Shown: piece after piece, positions 1-6,638 of the stretch
How positions within the stretch are numbered: the first letter of the stretch is position 1
Layout of the letters: each line of letters opens with the position of its first letter
Origin: Flavobacterium psychrophilum
GTDB lineage: Bacteria; Bacteroidota; Bacteroidia; Flavobacteriales; Flavobacteriaceae
NCBI GenBank assembly: GCA_020720185.1
Contig: DYPB01000009.1
Location: 1 to 15,073 of the forward strand
Length of the DNA stretch: 15,073 nt
Reading direction: 5' to 3'
Program-made: the position numbers and the translations under genes
The notes under the pieces: generated by a model
What the model was told of the DNA's origin: nothing
The model's input: only the letters and a program-made list of their open reading frames with translations
Databases searched by the model: none

Positions 1-54
1 AATTATCAATTATCAATTATCAATTATCAATTATCAATTATCAATTATCAATTA
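1..54. repeat. Heptanucleotide tandem repeat (AATTATC), about 7.7 copies
   Basis: The unit AATTATC is repeated seven times without a mismatch, followed by a partial unit AATTA. The array begins at the first base of the window, so its true length is unknown. Its last partial unit contains the stop codon (TAA on the minus strand, bases 52-54) of the thiolase gene. On the minus strand the unit reads TAATTGA, which supplies stop codons in several frames just after the gene. This is a simple-sequence tandem repeat, likely variable in copy number by slippage. No hairpin or CRISPR-like spacer is present. Confidence 0.95.
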
Positions 55-1227
55 AAAATTAGTAATTACAACCGCCGATGCTCCACCACCCCCATTGCAG
101 ATGGCAGCTGCACCAATTTTGGCATTATTTTGTTGCAATATATGAATTAAAGTAACAATAATCCGAGCTCCAGAACAGCCTAATGGATGCCCTAATGAAA
201 CGGCTCCACCATTTACATTTATTTTAGAATTATCTAATCCTAAAATTTGAGCATTAGCCAAACCAACTACCGAAAAAGCTTCGTTAAACTCAAAATAATC
301 AACATCTTTAATGTCTATTCCAGCTTTTGCAAGGGCTTTTGGCAACGCTTTTGCGGGTGCCGTCGTAAACCATTTTGGCTCTTGTGCCCCATCAGCATAT
401 CCTGAAAGGTATGCTAATGGTTTCAATCCCATTGCAATAGCCCTTTCTTCGCTCATCAAAATCATTGCAGCTGCACCATCGTTTATCGTCGATGCATTGG
501 CTGCCGTAACGGTACCATCTTTAGTAAAAACGGGGTTTAACGACGGAATTTTATCTAATTTCACATTCGTATATTCCTCATCTTTAGTAACCATTATTGG
601 ATCGCCTTTTCGTTGTGGTACTGCTACTGGCACAATCTCGCTGTCAAATTTTCCAGCCCTCCATGCTTCCGCTGATTTTTGATACGATTCGATAGCAAAA
701 TTATCCTGTGCCTCTCTACTAATTTTATATTCCGAGGCACATAAATCAGCATAAACCCCCATCGCATTGCCATCATAAGCATCCTGTAAACCATCTTTTT
801 GCATCCCATCAAGCATTGTTGATGGTCCAAATTTTACACCATTTCTCATATTAATATAATGCGGAATTTGACTCATATTTTCCATTCCTCCAGCCACAAC
901 AATTTCGGCATCGCCACAGGCAATAGCTTGTGCAGCAAGCATTACGGCTTTCATTCCCGAGGCACAAACCTTATTAACCGTGGTACAAGCAACACTGGTT
1001 GATAATCCTGCAAAAATAGCAGCTTGTCTGGCGGGTGCTTGTCCAACTCCTGCCTGAACTACATTGCCCATATATACTTCATCTACCAAACTTGGGTTTA
1101 AATTTATTTTATCTAAAGCTCCTTTTATGGCTGTAGCTCCTAAATGTGGTGCTGAAACAGTTGATAATGACCCCATAAAGCTACCAATAGGAGTACGAAC
1201 TGCCGAAACGATTACAATTTTTTTCAT
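52..1227 (-). CDS. Thiolase (acetyl-CoA C-acyltransferase)
   Basis: This 391-residue protein is a thiolase II-type enzyme that condenses two acetyl-CoA to acetoacetyl-CoA, or cleaves 3-ketoacyl-CoA in the reverse direction, in the cytoplasm. The nucleophilic cysteine is Cys88 in VNKVCASGMKAV. The NEAF motif is at 315-318, the catalytic His347 lies in GGAVSLGHPLGCSGAR, and the second catalytic cysteine is Cys377 in the C-terminal CNGGGGAS loop. The length is normal for a biosynthetic or degradative acetyl-CoA acetyltransferase (391-394 residues). The ATG start gives the usual MKKIVIVSAVRTPIGSF N-terminus. No beta-oxidation partner lies to its right, and the left side runs off the window, so AtoB-like and FadA-like roles cannot be told apart. 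The stop codon falls in the heptamer repeat. No clear -7 box is seen upstream. Confidence 0.96.
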   Translation of the reverse strand: MKKIVIVSAVRTPIGSFMGSLSTVSAPHLGATAIKGALDKINLNPSLVDEVYMGNVVQAGVGQAPARQAAIFAGLSTSVACTTVNKVCASGMKAVMLAAQAIACGDAEIVVAGGMENMSQIPHYINMRNGVKFGPSTMLDGMQKDGLQDAYDGNAMGVYADLCASEYKISREAQDNFAIESYQKSAEAWRAGKFDSEIVPVAVPQRKGDPIMVTKDEEYTNVKLDKIPSLNPVFTKDGTVTAANASTINDGAAAMILMSEERAIAMGLKPLAYLSGYADGAQEPKWFTTAPAKALPKALAKAGIDIKDVDYFEFNEAFSVVGLANAQILGLDNSKINVNGGAVSLGHPLGCSGARIIVTLIHILQQNNAKIGAAAICNGGGGASAVVITNF

Positions 1228-1294
1228 AATAGATGTATAAATTATTTTTAGGTTGCGAATTTAAGGTTTTTCAATATATTTACCGAAAAATTAA

Positions 1295-1324
1295 TTGGAT
1301 TTTTATTAAAATGCAATATTTTTG
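1295..1324 (+). promoter_or_regulatory. Bacteroidota-type promoter for the toxin-antitoxin operon
   Basis: TTG at 1295-1297 and TATTTTTG at 1317-1324 are separated by 19 bases, matching the Bacteroidota consensus TTG-N19-TAnnTTTG. Transcription should begin near 1330, about 20 bases before the antitoxin ATG at 1351. It probably drives the antitoxin and the genes behind it. Confidence 0.7.
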
Positions 1325-1350
1325 TAAACTGTATCAAATATCATTTAGTT

Positions 1351-1524
1351 ATGACCATAGTTATTGAAAAAGGAACAAGTAAAAGCGAGGTTGAAAAATT
1401 GCTTTTGAAGTTTAAAACACCTACAAAAAAAGTTGGGTTGCGAAAACATTTAGGAAAACCGATAATTCCCGAGAATGTTGATGCAGTTGATTACCAAAGA
1501 AAATTAAGAGATGAGTGGAACTAA
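1351..1524 (+). CDS. Small antitoxin of a PIN-domain toxin-antitoxin pair
   Basis: This 57-residue ORF begins MTIVIEKGTSKSEVEKLLLK and ends KLRDEWN. It directly precedes and overlaps by 14 bases a PIN-domain toxin reading frame, the arrangement typical of VapBC-like modules. Its lysine-rich, charged sequence with a final acidic/Trp tail resembles short proteins seen before PIN toxins in Bacteroidota, where the C-terminal tail commonly binds the toxin; this family link is from memory. There is no recognisable MazE, RHH or Phd fold that I can assign by eye. The ATG lies about 20 bases downstream of the predicted start of transcription. The frame is intact, unlike the toxin. It would be expected to neutralise the toxin and repress its own promoter, but neither is shown by the sequence. 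Confidence 0.8.
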   Translation: MTIVIEKGTSKSEVEKLLLKFKTPTKKVGLRKHLGKPIIPENVDAVDYQRKLRDEWN

Positions 1525-1882
1525 TTTTTATCTAGCCGACACCAATTTTCTAATTAATATTTCAAAAAACAATCCAATAGTTCATCCATTTTTGGATTAC
1601 AATATATGTATTTCTTATATTACAGAAATTGAACTGCTTGGTGTTTTTAGCATTAATAAAATTCAAAAAAAGAATGCTATTAGTTTAATTAATGAATGTT
1701 TTATATTTGAAATGAATTCAGATATTTAAAAAAAAGCTATTGAAATTAAACAGAAATATAAAATTAAAGTCCCTGACGCAATAATTGCAGCAACTGCAAT
1801 TTATAATAATCTAACCTTAATAACTTCGGATGCTGATTTTGAAAAAATTATAGAATTAGAACTAATCTTTCTAAAAAATTAA
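1511..1882 (+). pseudogene. PIN-domain (VapC-like) toxin interrupted by an in-frame stop codon
   Basis: The ATG at 1511 opens a PIN-domain RNase toxin frame: ADTNFLI with Asp10, then ISYITEIELLG with Glu41. TAA at 1727-1729 stops it after 72 residues. The same frame continues with no other stop to 1882 and reads KVPDAIIAATAIYNN (Asp89) and LITSDADF (Asp107, Asp109), the usual second half of a VapC toxin. Reading through gives a 123-codon protein, a normal length. A single substitution is the simplest explanation, and no frame change is needed. The product as written lacks the C-terminal acidic residues that bind the metal ion, so it should be inactive as an RNase. No ATG lies between the stop and 1882 in this frame, so the second half cannot easily restart. 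A sequencing error is possible because an A8 run follows at 1728-1735. Confidence 0.88.
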
Positions 1883-2532
1883 TGTCAGAAAAAATGAAAA
1901 AACTTATAATCCTATTTCTCATTACATTCAATTTTGTGAGTAGTCAAGAAATAGCTCTTGTCAAATATTCAGGTGGTGGCGATTGGTATGCAAACCCCAC
2001 TTCATTATCTAATTTAATCCGATTTTGTAATGCAAATATCAATACCCGAATTAAACAAAAACCGTCTGTTGTTGAACCTTCTAATCCTGATTTGTTAGGC
2101 TATCCATACCTTCATTTAACGGGTCATGGGAATGTAGTTTTTAGCCCATCGGATATCGAAAATTTAAAAAAATACTTGTTAGCAGGTGGTTTTTTGCATA
2201 TTGACGATAATTATGGAATGGATGAGTTTATCAGAAAAGAAATTAAAAAAATATTTGCTACTAATGATTTGGTAGAAATTCCTGTAACACATCAAATTTT
2301 TCAAAAACCATATTTATTTTCAAATGGTTTGCCAAAAATACATCAACACGATGGAAAAAGACCACAAGCTTTTGGCATTTTTATTGATAATAAGTTAGTG
2401 CTTTTATATACTTACGAAACTGATTTGGGCGATGGATGGGAAGACGAAGAGGTGCATCACGATTCAAAAGAAGTTAGAGAAAAAGCCCTAAAAATGGGAG
2501 CAAATATCATAAATTATGTTTTCAATAATTAG
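1882..2532 (+). CDS. DUF4159 domain secreted protein
   Basis: This protein of up to 216 residues is a DUF4159 family member. It has an N-terminal signal peptide (hydrophobic LIILFLITFNFVSS, probable cleavage before or after the Gln of SSQE), so the mature protein is periplasmic. Recognisable family segments are KYSGGGDWYANPTSLSNL (28-45), YPYLHLTGHG (74-83) and AGGFLHIDDNYG (101-112); the last two resemble the strands of a glutamine-amidotransferase-like (flavodoxin-type) fold. The biochemical function is unknown. Two starts are possible. ATG at 1882 overlaps the toxin frame stop as TAATG, which suggests translational coupling. ATG at 1894 gives a more usual MKKLIILF signal peptide and is at least as likely. 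The coordinates given include both. It is followed 11 bases later by the methyltransferase gene. Confidence 0.93.
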   Translation: MSEKMKKLIILFLITFNFVSSQEIALVKYSGGGDWYANPTSLSNLIRFCNANINTRIKQKPSVVEPSNPDLLGYPYLHLTGHGNVVFSPSDIENLKKYLLAGGFLHIDDNYGMDEFIRKEIKKIFATNDLVEIPVTHQIFQKPYLFSNGLPKIHQHDGKRPQAFGIFIDNKLVLLYTYETDLGDGWEDEEVHHDSKEVREKALKMGANIINYVFNN

Positions 2533-2543
2533 AATTTATTATC

Positions 2544-3719
2544 TTGAAAAATAAACTTTTAGATGTTGCAATTCAAAATTTTATTAATGCCAATATTAAT
2601 AATGATTTTACAAAAACGGCTTTACAAAAAAATCCATTTGATAATATTAATTGGATTGACATTTTGAATCAAATAGTTTCAAAATCAAAATCAAAGACCA
2701 AACTTCCCACATTTTTTGCTACTGAAAATATTATTTATCCAAATAAAATTTCAATAGAGCAAACATCTTCCGAAAAAACAGCAGCGTATAAAGCTGAAAT
2801 TGTATCTGGAAATTCTTTGATCGATTTGACTGGCGGTTTTGGTGTTGATGACTTTTATTTTTCTAAAAATATTAAAAAAGTTATTCATTGCGAAATTAAT
2901 TCAGAATTATCCGAAATAGTTGCTCATAATTTCAAACAACTTCAAGCAACTAATATTGACTGTATTACAGGAGATAGTACTGTTATTTTAAACCAATTGA
3001 ATCAAAAATTTGATTGGATTTATATTGATCCTTCAAGACGAAATGATATAAAAGGAAAGGTTTTTTTATTAAAAGATTGCTTGCCTAATGTTCCAAAATT
3101 ATTAGATTTTTACTTCCAATTTTCTGATAGAATTCTAATAAAAACCTCGCCAATGCTTGATTTAACTGCTGGTTTATCCGAATTAAAGAATGTTAAAAAA
3201 ATTCATATTATAGCTGTTGATAATGAGGTAAAAGAAATATTATGGGAAATTGAGAATCAATTAATGAACAAAACAATGGTAAATTGTGTTAATATATCAA
3301 AAAATAGCTCTATTTTCGCATCGTTTTTTGACAAAATCTCTAAAGATTGTGAGTACGGTTTGCCTAAAAAATATTTGTACGAACCCAATGCAGCCGTTAT
3401 GAAATCAGGTTTGTATCATCAAATTGGTGTTAAGTATAATTTAGAAAAATTGCACCAACATTCACATTTATATACCTCAAATCATAAAATTGAATTTTCT
3501 GGAAGGGTTTTTGTTGTAGAGCAATGTTTAGAATATAATAAACAAGAAATGAAATTCTTTTTAGAAAATTCAAAAGCAAACATTTCAACAAGAAATTTTC
3601 CAGAAAGCGTTGAAAATATCAGAAAAAAGTGGAAAATAAAAGATGGTGGAGACAAATATTGTTTTTTTACCACTTCTATTAATGAAAAAAAAATTGTTTT
3701 AATTTGCAAACAAGTTTAA
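2544..3719 (+). CDS. Class I SAM-dependent methyltransferase with THUMP-like C-terminal domain
   Basis: This 391-residue protein has a Rossmann-fold methyltransferase core. Motif I is DLTGGFGVDD (94-103), the acidic end of the second strand is CEIN (116-119), GDS (143-145) follows, and motif IV is IDPSRR (161-166). The C-terminal part, with STRNFPESVENIRKKWKIKD and a terminal beta strand, matches the THUMP-like domain of the Bacteroidota PG_1098-type family. THUMP-like domains bind RNA, so a tRNA or rRNA base-methylation role is the likely inference; the target is unknown. The start is TTG: no ATG occurs near the N-terminus, and TTG at 2544 gives the conserved-looking LDVAIQNFINANI segment. 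It is packed between the DUF4159 gene (11-base gap) and the next secreted protein gene (7-base gap), so it is probably cotranscribed with both. Confidence 0.92.
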   Translation: MKNKLLDVAIQNFINANINNDFTKTALQKNPFDNINWIDILNQIVSKSKSKTKLPTFFATENIIYPNKISIEQTSSEKTAAYKAEIVSGNSLIDLTGGFGVDDFYFSKNIKKVIHCEINSELSEIVAHNFKQLQATNIDCITGDSTVILNQLNQKFDWIYIDPSRRNDIKGKVFLLKDCLPNVPKLLDFYFQFSDRILIKTSPMLDLTAGLSELKNVKKIHIIAVDNEVKEILWEIENQLMNKTMVNCVNISKNSSIFASFFDKISKDCEYGLPKKYLYEPNAAVMKSGLYHQIGVKYNLEKLHQHSHLYTSNHKIEFSGRVFVVEQCLEYNKQEMKFFLENSKANISTRNFPESVENIRKKWKIKDGGDKYCFFTTSINEKKIVLICKQV

Positions 3720-3726
3720 AAAAATT

Positions 3727-4377
3727 ATGAATAAAGTATTTTTAGTTATTGTATATTTAATTAGTTCTCATTCATTTTCACAAAATGAATTAGCAAAAGC
3801 GGAAATTCCAAAAACCGAAGAGATTAAGCCGAATATAATACAGAATCAAAATCCTGATTGCGATTATTTTATTAATACTTTGAATAAAGATGAGAATTAT
3901 AAATCTACAAAATTGTCATTAATATATTTGAATGATTATGCCGGAAATATTGATAGAGTTTATTTTTCTTTACTCAAAAGAAATGAAATTCCATCTTTGA
4001 ATGTAGAATTTATGTTAAAAAGCAGTGAAGATGAATTAGATATGTATAAATGTTTTAATAAATCATCAAAAATTGAGTTTGTACTAAAAAATGGTTCAAA
4101 AATAACATTATTGCATATTGATGATAACAGTTGTCTTAAAATTGATGAATCTGATATTTATTCAAAAAATAAAAAAGCAATTTTAACTGGAAGTTTTAGG
4201 TTTTTAATGGGCAATATGGATATTTTAAAAACCTCTCCTATTGTTACTATGGAAGTAAAATTTGCAAATGGAATTCAGGATTATGTAATTCAGAAGAACA
4301 TTTTTTTAGAATCAGATAATATGAATTTTGAACCTGCAAATTATTTCATAAAGAACCTAAATTGTATAGAAAATTAA
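3727..4377 (+). CDS. Secreted protein of unknown function
   Basis: The 216-residue product is not recognised. It begins with a good Sec signal peptide (MNKVFLVIVYLISSHSFSQ, probable cleavage around residue 19), so it is exported. The mature part is rich in beta-strand-like stretches (VDRVYFSLL-type, KIEFVLKNGSKITLL, VTMEVKFANG) and has four cysteines at 45, 109, 136 and 213, enough for two disulfides. There is no lipobox and no later membrane segment. The gene starts 7 bases after the methyltransferase, so it is likely the last gene of that operon. Its stop overlaps the stop of the opposite-strand VanX-like gene by four bases (4374-4377), leaving no room for a conventional terminator between them. 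Confidence 0.85.
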   Translation: MNKVFLVIVYLISSHSFSQNELAKAEIPKTEEIKPNIIQNQNPDCDYFINTLNKDENYKSTKLSLIYLNDYAGNIDRVYFSLLKRNEIPSLNVEFMLKSSEDELDMYKCFNKSSKIEFVLKNGSKITLLHIDDNSCLKIDESDIYSKNKKAILTGSFRFLMGNMDILKTSPIVTMEVKFANGIQDYVIQKNIFLESDNMNFEPANYFIKNLNCIEN

Positions 4378-5063
4378 TCACAATTCCATTTAAAATTAGA
4401 AACTTTATCATTTATAGCGTTAGTCAAATTATAATGCCACCATTCAGAATCAAAAGATTTGAAGGAGGCATTTTTCATTATGTTTTTTAGTAAAATTCTA
4501 TTGGTTTTTATAGAATCAGGTAAATTTTGATAATTATGAGAAGCTTTTTCTCCAAAAAAATCAAATGCAGTTCCCATATCTAACTCTAATCCATAAGAGT
4601 TTACTAAAGTAATATCTACCGCTCCACCTTTATTGTGTATAGAACCTTTATTGGGATTTGCAACATATATTGGATTAGAAACAATACTCCACATCTTTTT
4701 CTGAACATCAAGAGGACGGTAGCAATCATAGATTTTTATTTTATAACCCTTTTTTATAGCTTCATTATTAGCATCAATTAAGGCATTTACAGTTTTTAAT
4801 CTTAAATAGCATTTTGCACAGTTATAAACTTTTGTTTTCAAAAAATTATCAGTTGTGGCATATTTCATATCAAAAATAAAGTTTTTGCTATAGTCTTCAA
4901 GGTTTACAAAGGTAGAATCCGAAATTTTTACGGTTTCAAGTTTCAGATTTGATTTTGGTTTTTTATTTTCATTATTCAAATCATACACTATTAATTTACC
5001 TGATTTACAAGCTGTTATAGAAATTAAAACTACAAATAAGAAGTTTTTTATAGATAAATTCAT
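4374..5063 (-). CDS. VanX-like D-alanyl-D-alanine dipeptidase lipoprotein (peptidase M15D)
   Basis: This 229-residue protein is a zinc D,D-dipeptidase of the VanX/DdpX family, which cleaves D-Ala-D-Ala. The zinc ligands are His143 and Asp150 in SIHNKGGAVDIT and His210 in EWWHYN, with Glu207 as the catalytic base. The spacing closely follows VanX (His, +7 Asp, then the ExxH pair near the end). Arg116 in DCYRPLDVQ corresponds to the conserved transition-state arginine. The N-terminus is a lipoprotein signal with Cys19 in ITAC, so the enzyme is anchored in the envelope, unlike the cytoplasmic VanX of resistance clusters. No vanH, vanA or vanRS genes are nearby. A role in recycling cell-wall dipeptide or peptidoglycan fragments is therefore more plausible than glycopeptide resistance; that is inference. 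Confidence 0.92.
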   Translation of the reverse strand: MNLSIKNFLFVVLISITACKSGKLIVYDLNNENKKPKSNLKLETVKISDSTFVNLEDYSKNFIFDMKYATTDNFLKTKVYNCAKCYLRLKTVNALIDANNEAIKKGYKIKIYDCYRPLDVQKKMWSIVSNPIYVANPNKGSIHNKGGAVDITLVNSYGLELDMGTAFDFFGEKASHNYQNLPDSIKTNRILLKNIMKNASFKSFDSEWWHYNLTNAINDKVSNFKWNCD

Positions 5064-5168
5064 AGAAAAAATATTTTATACAAATAAATAAAACATTTTC
5101 CATATTCTATTGAAAATGAGTACTTTTAATTTCTTATGATTAAAAATTAATAGAAAATTATTTTTTTA

Positions 5169-5199
5169 TTGCTAAATTGATAATAAAATTATATATTTG
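5169..5199 (+). promoter_or_regulatory. Promoter of the tRNA cluster
   Basis: TTG at 5169-5171 and TATATTTG at 5192-5199 are 20 bases apart, a good Bacteroidota-type promoter. Transcription would start near 5206, about 25 bases before tRNA-Ser. Confidence 0.7.
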
Positions 5200-5230
5200 C
5201 AACCGCTTTAAGACAAAATGTTTAAATGTT

Positions 5231-5317
5231 GGAGAGTTGCCTGAGTGGCCGAAAGGACTTGTTTGCTAAACAAGCGTATGGGTAACTGTACCAAGGGTTC
5301 GAATCCCTTACTCTCCG
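5231..5317 (+). tRNA. tRNA-Ser (anticodon GCU)
   Basis: The acceptor arms GGAGAGT (5231-5237) and ACTCTCC (5310-5316) pair perfectly, with discriminator G5317. The anticodon stem CTTGT/ACAAG holds GCT at 5265-5267, reading AGC/AGU serine codons. A long variable arm is present between the anticodon and the T arm (GGTTCGAATCC), as expected for class II tRNA-Ser. CCA is not encoded. Confidence 0.97.
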
Positions 5318-5326
5318 CAAAGTCCT

Positions 5327-5401
5327 CGGGGTGTAGCGTAGTTCGGTTATCGCGCCTGCTTTGGGAGCAGGAGGCCGCAGGTTCGAATCCTGCCACCCCG
5401 A
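5327..5401 (+). tRNA. tRNA-Pro (anticodon UGG)
   Basis: The acceptor arms CGGGGTG (5327-5333) and CACCCCG (5394-5400) pair perfectly, with discriminator A5401. The anticodon stem CCTGC/GCAGG holds loop TTTGGGA with anticodon TGG at 5362-5364. The T arm contains GGTTCGAATCC. CCA is not encoded. It lies 9 bases after tRNA-Ser. Confidence 0.97.
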
Positions 5402-5433
5402 CTAAATTTTATTAATTTTTAAAAAATTAAAAT

Positions 5434-5507
<74 letters not shown>

Positions 5508-5512
5508 CAGAC

Positions 5513-5554
5513 AAAAACCGTAAATCCTTATTTAATAAGTGTTTACGGTTTTTT
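5513..5554 (+). terminator. Rho-independent terminator of the tRNA cluster
   Basis: AAAAACCGTAAA (5513-5524) pairs with TTTACGGTTTTT (5542-5553), and an inner stem CTTAT/ATAAG (5527-5531/5535-5539) extends the hairpin. It ends in a T run, just downstream of tRNA-Arg. Confidence 0.85.
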
Positions 5555-5572
5555 CTTGTAATTGTTTGTGAT

Positions 5573-5617
5573 AATTGTCTATTAATAATAAATTTACTTC
5601 ATTATTAATAGACAATT
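5573..5617. repeat. Perfect 17-bp inverted repeat, AT-rich
   Basis: AATTGTCTATTAATAAT (5573-5589) is repeated exactly in inverse at 5601-5617, with an 11-base loop. It lies between the tRNA terminator and the stop codon of the minus-strand universal stress gene. It may end transcription from the right, although it has only a short T tract on the minus strand (ATTATCAC follows), so another role such as a protein-binding palindrome or a small mobile-repeat remnant is possible. Confidence 0.8.
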
Positions 5618-5635
5618 TTATTTACCAAACTTACT

Positions 5636-6460
5636 TTATATTTTAAAAGTAACCATTGGAAGTTTTGTATGATTTACTAAGTCTTCGCTCACACTTCCAT
5701 TAAAAAAATGTGCCAAACCTTTTCTGCCGTGGGTTCCTATACTAATTGCATCGGCATTAATGTATTTTGCAAAATTTAATATTCCTTTTTCAACATTCAT
5801 GTCATTAAAAACATGTAATTGAGTGTTTTTTGCATCAAATTTAGAGATGAAATTCTCCATAATTTCTAATGTTTGAACAGTAGGTTTAAAATGGCTAGGT
5901 GTATTTATAGTTACTAAATGAATTTTAGAATTAAATTTATTACCAAAATCTAAAATGGTATTAAATATTTTTTCTGATTCTGCACTAAAATCTGAAGCAA
6001 ATACTAGATTGTTTATCTCAAAATTTTCATACTCTTTTTTGATAATTAATACTGGAATTTCAGAATTCCGTACTACTTTTTCGGCATTAGAACCAATAAA
6101 CATTTCTTTAAAACCATTTGCCCCGTGCGATCCCATGACAATTAAATCAGCATCGTTTTTCTTACTAATATCAATAATACCACTGAAAGCCATCTCAAAT
6201 TGAATTACTTCTGATACTTGAATGCCATCAAGACATTCGTGATCCATTAAATCATGAAGTCTATTTAGTGCAATATTTTTGAATAACATTAATTCTGGAA
6301 TTTCGTGAGCAGTATTAATAGCATCACCACCTTGACCAGGAATTTCCAAAAGGTGCAATAATATTATTTCACCATTATTTTTTTTTGCAATTTGTGCTGC
6401 AACTTTAAGTGCATTTTCGGCACTTTCCGAAAAGTCTGTTGGGACAAGAATTTTTTTCAT
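5636..6460 (-). CDS. Tandem universal stress protein (two UspA domains)
   Basis: This 274-residue cytoplasmic protein contains two UspA folds, residues about 1-141 and 148-274. Each carries the ATP-binding signature G-2x-G-9x-G(S/T): GSHGANGFKEMFIGS at 110-124 and GTHGRKGLAHFFNGS at 242-256, so both halves should bind nucleotide. The first half starts with the classic KKILVPTDFSESAENAL strand and loop; the second has LVFASDFSAESEKIF at 152-166. Tandem UspA proteins respond to starvation and oxidative or redox stress in many bacteria, but the partner here is unknown. The gene stands alone between two hairpins and lies downstream of htpG on the same strand, separated by a terminator-like repeat. 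No convincing TAnnTTTG box is seen upstream. Confidence 0.95.
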   Translation of the reverse strand: MKKILVPTDFSESAENALKVAAQIAKKNNGEIILLHLLEIPGQGGDAINTAHEIPELMLFKNIALNRLHDLMDHECLDGIQVSEVIQFEMAFSGIIDISKKNDADLIVMGSHGANGFKEMFIGSNAEKVVRNSEIPVLIIKKEYENFEINNLVFASDFSAESEKIFNTILDFGNKFNSKIHLVTINTPSHFKPTVQTLEIMENFISKFDAKNTQLHVFNDMNVEKGILNFAKYINADAISIGTHGRKGLAHFFNGSVSEDLVNHTKLPMVTFKI

Positions 6461-6575
6461 TTTTTTATTAATTTAATTGTTTGTAAATTAAGTATAATAT
6501 CTTAATGTTTATAGGTATTTAAGACATTAAATTTAACTGCAATAAATTTACAAAATAGAAATGAATAAAAAAAAT

Positions 6576-6620
6576 ATTCCTAAAAAAAATATTTTTTTAT
6601 TAAACATTTTTTTTAGGAAT
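6576..6620 (-). terminator. Perfect 15-bp hairpin, probable htpG terminator
   Basis: ATTCCTAAAAAAAAT (6576-6590) and its exact reverse complement (6606-6620) form a stem with a 15-base loop. On the minus strand it lies just beyond the htpG stop and is followed by a long T run, as expected for an intrinsic terminator, though the GC part of the stem is short. Confidence 0.6.
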
Positions 6621-6638
6621 TATTTGAATTTAGTTTTT

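Noticed and set aside
1..54. CRISPR array
   Set aside because: The seven-base unit has no spacers; it is a simple tandem repeat.
1784..1801. Inverted repeat ATTGCAG-CAA-CTGCAAT
   Set aside because: It lies inside the conserved Ala-Ala-Thr-Ala coding segment of the PIN domain and is explained by codon choice.
4374..5063. Glycopeptide-resistance locus
   Set aside because: Only the VanX-like peptidase is present; there are no vanH, vanA or vanRS genes, and the protein is lipidated.
5208..5396. Minus-strand ORF of 62 codons across the tRNA-Ser and tRNA-Pro genes (MAGFEPAASCSQ...)
   Set aside because: It is a known type of false ORF: the GFEP segments are the antisense of tRNA T arms.
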